A stretch of 64,000 bases of DNA, from the NCBI RefSeq assembly GCF_007754155.1, contig NZ_CP037423.1:10226938-10290937 (forward strand). Reading direction: 5' to 3'. Below the pieces are notes generated by a model. That model saw nothing but the letters and a program-made list of their open reading frames with translations, was not told the DNA's origin and ran no database searches. The stretch is from Stieleria neptunia (GTDB taxonomy: Bacteria; Planctomycetota; Planctomycetia; Pirellulales; Pirellulaceae). Positions 17,854-26,375 of the stretch are shown one piece after another. Every line of letters starts with the position of its first letter. Position 1 is the first letter of the stretch. Both the position numbers and the translations under genes were made by a program.

Positions 17854-17916
17854 GTTGCCGACCGTAGTTGCCGACCGTAGTTGCCGACCGTAGTTGCCGA
17901 CCGTAGTTGCCGACCG
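17854..17916. repeat. 13-bp tandem repeat between the TolC and oxidase genes
   Basis: Nearly five head-to-tail copies of GTTGCCGACCGTA. Non-coding, between the two minus-strand genes of a likely operon. Function unknown. Confidence 0.9.
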
Positions 17917-17926
17917 GGGGCGGCAG

Positions 17927-19270
17927 TTACCGCGGCTTTGGCACAGCGTCAATATGGCCGCCGCTGATTGGACTTGGTGGAATCGCCAATCCGCCAGTGA
18001 GCAGCATTCCTCGAATCGCAACATCACTTTCACGATACATCACAAGGTTGCTGACTTGTTCAACACGTAAGCCAAGATAAAAGCGTTGAGCCATCAGGAC
18101 GTCGGGCCAAGCCGCTCGACGTGCCTTGTAACTCTCGTGCAGCAGATCATAAGACTGCTTCGCTTTAGGCAGCATGGTCGTCTCATACTGTTGGACATTT
18201 TGCCACGCGGTTTGATAAGTCCGGAATTGCGTGGCCAGGCGGTTACGCAGTTCGAGTTCCAAGCGTCGAGCTTCTGCGTGGGCCTGCATCAAGTCAGCTC
18301 GTGCTTGCCGCACGGTTCCTTGATTTCGATCAAAAACCGGTAGCGGGATTCCAAGCGAAAAGGATGTTTCCGTCGTATCGGCGACGGAGCTACGAATGCT
18401 TCTTACGCTCGCGATAACGTTCGGAATCGGCTCGGCCTGCTCCCGCTGGATGGCAATCTTGTCGTGCTGGATTTTTTGCCACGCCGCTTCCATTTCAGGA
18501 CTCGATGCCAGCAGTTGTGCAAACGCCGATTCCCAGTCGAGCGGTTCTTCGCCAGGGAGCAGAGAGCCCTGTACTGCCGTTTGCACCTGGTCTGGAACAC
18601 CCGCCAATGACGTCAAAGTCCGCCACGCATGTGAAAATTCGTTTTCAGCTTGCTGTAGATTCAAACGATCACGCTGAAGTTCGACCTGAGCACGCAACAG
18701 TCCCGGTTGATTGGTTTGCCCGAGGTTTAGCATTTCTTCACGCGTCTGCAGGTTGTCTTCTCCATTGGCCACCAACTCTCGATGAATTTCGACCAACCTT
18801 TGCGCTGCCAATGTTCGGTAAAACTGTGCCCGAACGTCGTTGATCACCCGTTGCCGTTGGGCACCCATGTTGGTCTCGGCAATCTTCACCCGTTGGCACC
18901 ATTTCGCGCGACTTAGTCGCAGTTTTCCTCCGGTGACGAATTCCTGTGAAACGAATCCACCGTTCCATGTTTCGTCGCGAGCGTTTCCGATAGCATCGTT
19001 CTGTAGCTCGTACCCGACAATGGGATTCAGGTAGAGCCCCGCTTGATACGCCGCACCCCTGGCGGCGCGCACTTGGGCGGTTGCTTGAACCAGCGTGGGA
19101 TTATTGGAAAGCGCCCAAGCCTCAAGTTCCGGCAATGAAACAGGTTGGTCGGCGGATGCGACATGGACGACTGGTGGCATGATCTGCATGGCGTAGTCGC
19201 TCATCGGCTGCTGAGCAAGACTCGTCCCCGCCGTCAGTATCCCGATCAGCGCTAATAGATTTTTATGCAT
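17927..19270 (-). CDS. TolC-family outer membrane efflux protein
   Basis: 447 aa with signal peptide (1-19). Two repeats of the outer-membrane efflux protein (OEP) fold: LPELEAWALSNNPTLVQATAQVRAARG near 48-72 and the second half from about 255 with LGIPLPVFDRNQG, the proline-containing turn typical of CzcC/CusC-type channels. Long coiled-coil helices with Gln/Ala/Arg-rich heptads occur at 155-215 and 310-375. It should form the outer-membrane duct of a metal RND pump. No intact adaptor gene is nearby; the heavy-metal RND pump lies at 61905 and a broken adaptor at 38396. Upstream of the multicopper oxidase, so probably cotranscribed with it. Confidence 0.9.
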   Translation of the reverse strand: MHKNLLALIGILTAGTSLAQQPMSDYAMQIMPPVVHVASADQPVSLPELEAWALSNNPTLVQATAQVRAARGAAYQAGLYLNPIVGYELQNDAIGNARDETWNGGFVSQEFVTGGKLRLSRAKWCQRVKIAETNMGAQRQRVINDVRAQFYRTLAAQRLVEIHRELVANGEDNLQTREEMLNLGQTNQPGLLRAQVELQRDRLNLQQAENEFSHAWRTLTSLAGVPDQVQTAVQGSLLPGEEPLDWESAFAQLLASSPEMEAAWQKIQHDKIAIQREQAEPIPNVIASVRSIRSSVADTTETSFSLGIPLPVFDRNQGTVRQARADLMQAHAEARRLELELRNRLATQFRTYQTAWQNVQQYETTMLPKAKQSYDLLHESYKARRAAWPDVLMAQRFYLGLRVEQVSNLVMYRESDVAIRGMLLTGGLAIPPSPISGGHIDAVPKPR

Positions 19271-19506
19271 CGCGATTCCTTCGCCAGTGAATTTAGTCCC
19301 TTAAGACGAACCATCGGAATGATTACCGTATTCCATTAGTTCAAACGGACCGACCAAGATACATCCCAGGGGTATTCGACAGGGGATCGCTACAACCGTT
19401 TCGATGCGTACAAATGGTTAGCGAATGAGTCGTAGGTTCAATTGTGAAACAGAAGCTTTTGAGAACTTCACTTTTCGACTAAATGTCGATTCGCCGTAGG
19501 GACGTG

Positions 19507-19535
19507 TGAAGAATTGCGGGTGCCGGCGCATCTAA
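19507..19535 (+). promoter_or_regulatory. ECF-type promoter site 4
   Basis: TGAAGAAT, 13 bases, GCATCTAA. Only 16 bases before ATG 19552, which would give a very short 5' leader. Confidence 0.75.
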
Positions 19536-19551
19536 TCCGTTGAGGCAGACC

Positions 19552-19761
19552 ATGAACAGAAAGCATCCAATCCCAACTGCAGAGTCGATCATGAATCGAC
19601 ATGTTCGGACGTTGACACCTGAAATGAGCTTGCGGGATGTCGTGCGGACACTGAGAACGCAGAATATCTCGTGCGCACCCGTCATCACGCTTGAGGGAAC
19701 GAAGAAGAAAACGCTCATTGGCTTTTTGTCAGAAGCTAGGGATCACGCCTATGTCGTCTGA
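19552..19761 (+). pseudogene. Truncated CBS-domain protein
   Basis: 69 codons. TAESIMNRHVRTLTPEMSLRDVVRTL, then ISCAPVI and IGFLSEARD, is the first CBS motif of a CBS-pair protein. Normal proteins continue with a second motif, missing here. The frame ends inside the start of the permease gene (11-base overlap). ATG 19552 preferred over an upstream TTG. Possibly still translated as a small regulatory stub coupled to the permease. Confidence 0.6.
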
Positions 19762-21432
19762 CACGTGCGGGTGTTGTGGCAAACCGCCTGGCGAATGCGA
19801 TTGCTGGGAGTTTCCCGGTTGGGGGAAGATCGAGAGGGTCCTTGACCTTCCAAATCAAACCGCCAAGGAAACCGGCAAGAGTCCAACGCGTCTTGGTGTT
19901 TGGAAAGCGACCGCGATTTGCGGCAACGACATCACGTCGAGCTGTTTATACGTGTCCGCGTTGGCGGCGTTGTACGCCGGACCACTGGCTCCTCTGGCAC
20001 TGTTGTTGGTCGCCGGCGTGCTGTTTCTTTTTCGTAGTATCTACGCCGAAGTTGGCAGTGCACTGCCACTGAATGGTGGCACGTACAATGTGCTGCTTAA
20101 CACGACGACAAAATCGCGAGCCGCACTGGCGGCTTGTTTGACATTACTTTCGTACATCGCAACGGCTGTCATCAGTGGCAGCGAAGCGATGCACTATGCC
20201 TCGGAATTTCTGCCGAATCTCAATGTGCTTGGGGCCACCGTGGTCTTGCTGGGCGGATTCGCGGTTCTCAATGTGATGGGCATTTCCGATTCGGCAAGTG
20301 TAGCACTAGGCATTTTCGTGTTTCATTTGTGTACGCTGGCCGGGTTGGTTGCGATTGGAGTGATGGCGATCATCGCTGACCCGACAATCTTCGCTGACAA
20401 CCTCCGCACACCCATGAACCAATGGCCGACGCCACGCTCTGGCGGCATGATGATCGCGTTATTCTTTGGGTTCTCGGCAGCCATGCTCGGCATCAGCGGG
20501 TTTGAAAGTTCCGCGAACTACATCGAGGAGCAAAAGCCAGGCGTATTTCCGAAGACGCTGCGTAACATGTGGATCGCAGTAGCGTTTTTCAATCCAGTGA
20601 TTAGTCTGCTCGCCTTTGCGTTGTTACCGATGTCGGAAATCGCGACATACAAAGAGGCGCTTCTGTCAGAAATGGGGCGACGAGGTGTGATGAGCGTTGG
20701 CAGCTTGGAGGCAAACTCCTTTCTGCCGCGGTTGGTTGCCGGCTGGATCAGTCTCGATGCCGTGGTCGTGCTCTCGGGTGCCGTGTTGACAAGCTATGTC
20801 GGTGTGACGGGATTGGTTCGGCGAATGAGCATGGACCTGTGTCTGCCACAATTCCTCTTGCTGCAGAATCGTCGGCGTGGCACGAACCATTGGATCATTA
20901 TTTCGTTCTTTCTACTCTGCTGCTCAATTCTGTTGATTACATCTGGCAAGATCGAAATGCTTGCTGGCGTTTACACACTCTCGTTCCTTTCTGTGATGGC
21001 CTTGTTTGCGTTAGGCAATCTGTTGTTGAAAGCGAGGCGTCCTGATCTTAAGCGTGCCACGCAGGCGAAGCGACTGACGGTCGTTATCGCGCTCGGCGGG
21101 GTACTGGCGGCACTGGTTGGCAACGTCGTACTAAACCCCGATTATGTTCGTGTGCTTTTGCTCTACTTTGCGGCGGCAGTTTGCATCGTCGCATTGATGT
21201 TCGTTCGTAACAAACTGCTCATCCAATCGCTCAAAGTGGCGAAGACGCTTTGTGACCTTCCACCATTGAAACGTTTCAAAGCGGGTCATCAGATTGCGTC
21301 GTTGCTTCAGAACGTCCAATGTCGATCAATCATCTTTGTTGCTTCCGAAGGGACTCGCGATGAAATGCGTCGTGCAGCGGATTACGTTCGGCGGAATGAG
21401 CAGATGCGAATCCTGAAAGTCGCTTGGTGCTA

Positions 21433-22624
21433 AGCACGTCAGCACGAGTTATTCGGCATAACTTTCAAGTGATGGCATGTAGGTTACCTCACCGATTTCG
21501 CATAGCTTCGTCGTCAGCGTTTGTAACAAGGTTTTGAATCGTTCCCAGGCCGTGGCGGGCATTTGTTGATACTTTAGTTGCCTCCATAGTCGCTCGATCG
21601 AATTCAGTTCGGGACTATACGGCGGAAGATGATAAACCAGCAGCCCACGCTCTGCCCAGCGTTCGATCGATGCTTCAAAAGCTCCGCTGGTGTGGCAAGA
21701 TGCATTGTCGAGGATGACCACCGTTGTTTGGTCAATCGTCTCACAAAAATCATCCATGATTTCAATGACCGTTTGCGTGTTGACGTACCCTTTGTGAAGA
21801 TAGGTATGGGTGGTTCCATCTTGATGCTCAAAGCCAAGTGCCTGAACCGTCGCCCCATGGGCGCCGGTGACTGGCACATCGGTCCGTTCGCCGATGGGAA
21901 GCCATCCGTATGGCACCACGCCCTTAAGCGAAAATCCCGCTTCGTCAAAGTATACGACATCCAGTTCAGGTTCATTGAGCAACTCGGCGAGTTCCTCTTG
22001 AGCCAACCGGAAAGCCTTTTCGTCTCGTTTTTTCCGCAGGCTGCGCCGAAACCGCTTCCAGCTCAAATTGAATCGTCGGGCGTAACGACGCAGCGAATGT
22101 CGGCTGATCGATTTGCCGGTCCGTGTTCGCAAACGCGACAGGACTGTGGCAGGCCGGGAGGGAAATTGCCGCAACAAATCTTTGAGGATTTGCTCTTCCT
22201 GTTCATTGAGCTTCCTCGGTCCGCCTGGTCGCTTTTCGTCCAGCAGGGCGTCTGGTCCGTCTTGTTCAAAGTGTTTGATCCAAGCTCGCACGCTGTCTCT
22301 ACTGACACTAAGAATATCGACGATCTGCTCAATTTCGTATTGAGCATCGCTCAGAAGAATCGCGTGTGCCCGTATTCGTGTGTAATGGTTTGGATGCTGT
22401 TTCCAAAGCTCAATCAGACGGTCACGTTGCTGCTGGTTCGTGATTTTCGCGAAAACGGTTGCAGGTCTTGCCATGGTAAGTCTCCCGTGATTGTCGGGAG
22501 GCACCGACCTTGCCAGGCCCGTCCGACGACCGGACAATTAGCTAGCAAAAGAACGAACCGCGCCCATCGTGACAAACCTGCAAAAGCCTTGCCAATTTCC
22601 ATGAACTACACATGCTCACGTGCT
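21433..22624 (-). mobile_element. IS630-family insertion sequence
   Basis: Terminal inverted repeats begin AGCACGT(C/G)AGCA at both ends just inside the duplicated TA (21431-21432 and 22625-22626), the target typical of IS630/Tc1-mariner elements. About 1192 bp with one transposase gene. Inserted in the APC permease. Confidence 0.92.
21449..22474 (-). CDS. IS630 family transposase
   Basis: 341 aa from ATG 22474 (MARPATVFAKITN). Residues 15-125 hold two helix-turn-helix regions (IVDILSVSRDSVRAWIKHF and the Lys/Arg-rich SWKRFRRSLRKKRDE). The DDE core follows: VVYFDEAGF (first Asp), VVILDNASCH (second Asp) and PELNSIERLWRQLK (Glu). Full length with no frameshift, so it is likely active or recently active, in line with the clean target duplication. 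Confidence 0.95.
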   Translation of the reverse strand: MARPATVFAKITNQQQRDRLIELWKQHPNHYTRIRAHAILLSDAQYEIEQIVDILSVSRDSVRAWIKHFEQDGPDALLDEKRPGGPRKLNEQEEQILKDLLRQFPSRPATVLSRLRTRTGKSISRHSLRRYARRFNLSWKRFRRSLRKKRDEKAFRLAQEELAELLNEPELDVVYFDEAGFSLKGVVPYGWLPIGERTDVPVTGAHGATVQALGFEHQDGTTHTYLHKGYVNTQTVIEIMDDFCETIDQTTVVILDNASCHTSGAFEASIERWAERGLLVYHLPPYSPELNSIERLWRQLKYQQMPATAWERFKTLLQTLTTKLCEIGEVTYMPSLESYAE

Positions 22625-23609
22625 TATGAAGTCGAATCTGAAATACCGCAGGACATGCCACAGATTCGCGAAGAGATCGACAAAGAGTATCGCGACCTTC
22701 ACATCGACCTGTTGCTGGTACGAGGTAAACTTAGCCCAAGCTTACTCCAGGTGCTGGGGAAGCGAGTGGGTGTACCGTTGAATTACATGTTCATCAGTTC
22801 GGCCACGGCGACTTTAGTCGAAGACCTTGCCGACTGGGGTGGCGTTCGCATCGTCGCGTAGTCGATCAACATTGCTAAGTTAGCGTGTTTGTTCGTGATG
22901 GGGAATGAATCGTGATGTGTTTGTTTGCGAGAGAAACTATTATCCATGGATACAACCTCCGTCACGACTGTTTCGCTGGCGATCATTCTTTACAGCCTCG
23001 TGTCAGCGCGATTGCGGCAGAGCGTCATAACGGCTCCGATTGTCTTTGTTTCATTCGGATTGCTCGTTGGCAATGCCGGATATCGCATGCTCGAATTCCG
23101 GCTGGAACATGACGCAATCCATCTGCTGGCGGAATTGACACTGATTGTCGTGCTGTTCACGGATGCGTCTCGTATCGACTTGAAGCTATTTTGCCGTGAA
23201 CACGATTTGCCTGTTCGCCTGCTAACGATTGGCCTTCCCCTTTGCATATTGATGGGAACGATTGCTGCTTGGTTGTTGTTTCCTGGGTTTGGGTTTTGGC
23301 AAGCAGCGGTATTGGCCGCCATTGTTGCTCCAACCGACGCAGCTTTGGCACATGCTGTCGTGACGAACAAGCTGGCGCCGACCCGAATTCGTCAAGCGAT
23401 TAGCGTCGAAAGTGGATTGAACGACGGGATATGCCTGCCGTTGTTTTTAATCTTCTTGTGTGGTGCGCGTGTCGCTGAACATTTGGAAACGACATCCTAT
23501 TGGGTTCAGTTCGCCGCGATGCAAATCGGGATCGGACCATTGGTCGGTATCTGCGTCGGGTACATCGGCGGAAAACTGATTGAACGTTCGGCCATTCACA
23601 AGTGGATTA

Positions 23610-24935
23610 GGACCGCCGGAACAATTAGTGTCGCGGGTTTTCGCTGGATGGGGTAGACTTTCCGCGTCTCAATCCACCAGCGAGGGTGCCAAGGATGGCG
23701 TTTGTATTCGAAAATCAGCTTGACGATCTGGCTGCCAAGCGAGCAGTCGATTTTTATTCAACCTTGTCCGAAAAGGATCGCCGTCGGTTCGCGGCTGTCG
23801 AGGCACAGCGTCTCGGGCGAGGAGGTGTACCGTACATCAGTCAATTACTGGGCTGCTCGACTCGCACCATCGAACGAGGTATCGCTGAGCTCGATCAACT
23901 CTCCAATGATCCGGCGAAAGGTAGGATACGGCGGCCAGGTGCTGGACGAAAAAAAAGATCGAAACCGATCCCGACCTCGAAGACAATCTGAACGAACTAT
24001 TGAGCGTTCGTGTTGGAGGCGATCCTGATGAGCCCGACGTGGTTTACACAAACCTGGCCTCCACTGAAATGGCTGAGAAGGCGGCCGAGGCCGGCACCCC
24101 TGTGAGCGACAAGACGGTCTCCGCTTGGCTGAATAGCTTGAAGATCGGTTTTCGAAAAATGATCAAAACTATTTCCGGTGGCTTGTCAGCGGATCGCGAG
24201 CAGCAGTTTGATCTCATCGCAGGACATGTGGAGAGCTATCAGGCTGCCGGCAATCCGGTCTTTTCGATCGACACAAAAAGCAAAGAATTCCTGGGCCGTC
24301 TTTACCGGGCCGGTCGCATTCGCACCACAGAGCCCATTGAAGCGTTCGACCACGACTTTCCGAGTTGGGCTGATGGCGTTGTGATTCCTCACGGAATCTA
24401 CGACATCGGACGAAATGCTGGGCACGTCAACATTGGACTCTCTCACGAGACGAGTCGCTTCGCGACCGATAGCCTCAAATGGTACTGGAACCGGATAGGG
24501 AAACGTTGTTATCCGGATACCAATTCCATTTTGCTATTGTGCGATTGCGGCGGTAGCAACTCAGCTTCAAAATACATCTTCAAGCACTACCTTCAAAAGT
24601 TGGTCGACACGATCGGCATCGAAATTCGGGTAGCCCACTATCCAAGCTACTGTTCAAAATACAATCCGATTGAACGCCGTTTTTTTCCGCATCTTGGACG
24701 TGCTTGCTCCGGGATGCTTTTCGATAAGTTGGAAACAGTTGTCAAGTTGATGCGGAACACATCGACTCGGACCGGCCTTCGCACTACGGTCAACGTCTTG
24801 CGAGGGTTGTACGAGACGGGTGAGAACGCGACCGCAACAATGAAAGCAGCTCTGCGTACAGTTTTTGACGAACAAATACCGAGATGGAACTATCGATTCT
24901 CGCCAATTAACCGACACTAATTGTTCCGGCGGTCC
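23610..24935 (+). mobile_element. ISAzo13-like insertion sequence
   Basis: Ends in 24-bp perfect inverted repeats (GGACCGCCGGAACAATTAG and on) at 23610-23633 and 24912-24935, flanked by TTA on both sides. 1326 bp. The repeats and TTA duplication define the insertion exactly. Confidence 0.92.
23695..24920 (+). CDS. ISAzo13-like transposase, two frames joined by a run of eight A
   Basis: Frame one (23695-23991, 98 codons) encodes a DNA-binding part (FAAVEAQRLGRGGVPYISQLLGCS, GAGRKK). Frame two (to 24920) encodes the catalytic part: PVFSIDTKSKEFLG (first Asp), LLLCDCGGSNS (second Asp) and SKYNPIERRFFPHL (Glu), followed by TSTRTGL. The frames meet at CGAAAAAAAAGATC (23947-23960). A -1 slip there yields GRKKKIETDPDLEDNLNELL, which reads smoothly through into frame two. 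This could be programmed frameshifting or an inactivating indel. Confidence 0.85.
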
Positions 24936-25570
24936 TTAGTCATTCTTTTCTCGAACTGACAACCATCGCTCTAGCATTGGTCGCCTATGGAGCGGCGGAG
25001 TCAGTTGGCGGGAACGGCTTTATCGCGGCCTTCTGTGCGGGTCTGACTGTCGGCAACGTCTCGCAACCGATTTGCCGCGCCATCCATGAGTTTGCGGACG
25101 CAGAAGGGCAATTGCTCACTCTGCTCGTCTTTCTCTTTTTTGGTGCCGTCCTATTGCCGCAGGCCTACTCGAATCTCACATTTACCGGCATGTTCTTCGC
25201 AATTCTGGCGTTGACAGTGATACGGATGTTGCCCGTGGCGATCAGTCTTATCGGTACTCGATTGCGGGGGGACACGCGTTGGTTCATCGGCTGGTTCGGT
25301 CCTCGCGGCGTCGCATCGATTGTGTTCGCCTTGGTCCTGCTAAAGGAGTTCGACGTTCCCAACCGGCAAGACATTTTTGCAATCGCGATGGCGACAGTTG
25401 CATTGAGTGTCTTCTGCCACGGATTGACCGCATATCCGCTCGCCAAATGGTATGCCATCCGGACCGAGAGAGTGAAGGCAACTAGCCCGACCGCGGAACA
25501 CTGTCGAGGGACGCTGAAAAGGTACCAGTGAGCCATTATTCTTTTTTTTGCGACCGGGGGAGGAAATCCG

Positions 25571-25599
25571 TGAAGGAACCGCTCGCCTCGAGCATCAAA
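25571..25599 (+). promoter_or_regulatory. ECF-type promoter site 5
   Basis: TGAAGGAA, 13 bases, GCATCAAA. 49 bases before the lipoprotein at 25649. Confidence 0.7.
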
Positions 25600-25648
25600 C
25601 GAGCTGAACGATCTACAACCATCAACCTCTCAGGGAATCGAGGGAATC

Positions 25649-26050
25649 ATGTCGAAGGGAATCGCATCGCTGGCTTTATCGCTAGCATTCACATTCGTAT
25701 TTGTCCTCTCCGGATGCGCTCGCGATCGCTACGCCTCTGTTGGAGCAACCGGCGGAGGTTGCGGCGGTTCTTCCGCTAGCGGGGCCAGTTGTCATGACAC
25801 CGGCGGTGTCGTGATGGCTCCCCAAGTGGTGGCTCAGCAGCAGACGATGACTCATCAGCCCGCGGTTGCAAGCGGTGGCGGGGTCATCAATAACAAGCTC
25901 TGCCCGGTGATGGGTGAACCGCTGGGTTCGATGGGCGATCCCGTCCCCGTGACGGTCGGCGGTGAAACACTCTTCGTTTGCTGTCGCGGCTGTGTGAAGA
26001 AGGTAAAGGCCGATCCAGCCAAATACTTCGCGATCGCTCGCAACGAATGA
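25649..26050 (+). CDS. Lipoprotein with CC-x2-C metal-binding-like module
   Basis: 133 aa. Lipoprotein signal with lipobox LSGC (Cys near residue 23). Gly/Ser/Cys-rich linker (30-75). The C-terminal module (80-130) has LCPVMGEPLGSMGDPVPV, GGETLFVCCRGC and DPAKYF. This resembles YHS/TRASH-type metal-binding modules, with Cys residues arranged C-x(n)-CC-x2-C. The same module occurs twice in the protein at 30221. It probably binds a metal at the envelope surface. Preceded by ECF site 5. Confidence 0.78.
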   Translation: MSKGIASLALSLAFTFVFVLSGCARDRYASVGATGGGCGGSSASGASCHDTGGVVMAPQVVAQQQTMTHQPAVASGGGVINNKLCPVMGEPLGSMGDPVPVTVGGETLFVCCRGCVKKVKADPAKYFAIARNE

Positions 26051-26071
26051 CCGAAAAGTCTTTGAGTCCCG

Positions 26072-26100
26072 CGAAGAATGCGGGGCCACCGATCATCTAA
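26072..26100 (+). promoter_or_regulatory. ECF-type promoter site 6
   Basis: CGAAGAAT, 13 bases, TCATCTAA. 80 bases before the 41-aa lipoprotein gene; a hairpin lies in between. Confidence 0.7.
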
Positions 26101-26108
26101 ATCTCGTT

Positions 26109-26143
26109 GCCGGCAAGCAGCCCCAACGTCGGGGCTTGTCGGC
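26109..26143 (+). promoter_or_regulatory. Stem-loop in a 5' leader
   Basis: GCCGGCAA, a three-base bulge, GCCCC, a six-base loop, GGGGC, TTGTCGGC. No U-tract follows, so it is more likely an mRNA structure than a terminator. It sits between ECF site 6 and the gene at 26181. Confidence 0.5.
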
Positions 26144-26180
26144 ATTCTGGAAAACCTATTCTCGATCAAGGATGAATGAG

Positions 26181-26306
26181 ATGAAGAACGTACTTTTCGC
26201 TGCCTTTTTGATGGTCGCCTTCGCTTTAACTGTCTCGGCCTCCGGCTGCGCCTCTTCAGGCAGTGGCTACGGAGGCTCCGACGGGCACTATGGGCATAGT
26301 CACTGA
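26181..26306 (+). CDS. 41-aa lipoprotein
   Basis: Tiny gene with AAGGA eight bases before ATG 26181. MKNVLFAAFLMVAFALTVSA is a complete lipoprotein signal ending in SASGC; the mature peptide is only about 19 residues, Gly/Ser-rich with three His (DGHYGHSH). Under ECF site 6 and followed 69 bases later by the ferric-reductase-like flavoprotein. A His-ended surface peptide fits the metal theme, but function is unknown. Confidence 0.7.
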   Translation: MKNVLFAAFLMVAFALTVSASGCASSGSGYGGSDGHYGHSH

Positions 26307-26375
26307 CACGTTGCGTTGTCCGAGCCGGCGGGCACTACTGAAAATGAACAAAGCGAACCAGGTTGATCGAAGCTC

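Larger units (their letters stand above)
19751..22861 (+). pseudogene. APC-family permease interrupted by IS630
   Basis: The gene runs 19751-21432 and resumes at 22627-22861. Removing the IS630 and one TA gives a continuous 638-codon frame joining VAWC to YEVESEIPQ. N-terminal cytoplasmic Cys cluster (CGCCGKPPGECDC), then about 12 transmembrane helices of the amino-acid/polyamine/organocation superfamily (GNDITSSCLYVSALAALYAGP, NGGTYNVLL), and a C-terminal soluble domain from about residue 510 like the UspA-type tails of some permeases. Substrate unknown. Follows ECF site 4 and the CBS fragment. As it stands it can only produce a protein lacking the last ~78 residues. Confidence 0.88.
22946..25531 (+). 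pseudogene. CPA1-type cation/H+ antiporter interrupted by ISAzo13
   Basis: The coding parts are 22946-23609 and 24939-25531. Excising the element plus one TTA restores a 418-codon frame (HKWI joined to SHSFLELTT). The protein has about 12 transmembrane helices. Motifs of the Na+/H+ exchanger superfamily are AAIVAPTDAALAHAVV (ion-binding Asp region) and SVESGLNDGICLPLF (paired Asn-Asp), and later GWFGPRGVASIVFAL. It would exchange Na+ or K+ for protons. ATG 22946 starts the first helix; TTG 22925 is an alternative. It follows the disrupted permease by 84 bases, so two transporters in a row carry insertions. Confidence 0.9.

Noticed and set aside
17854..17916. Tandem repeats considered as a CRISPR array
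   Set aside because: Units are 13 bp and contiguous with no spacers, and no cas genes are present.
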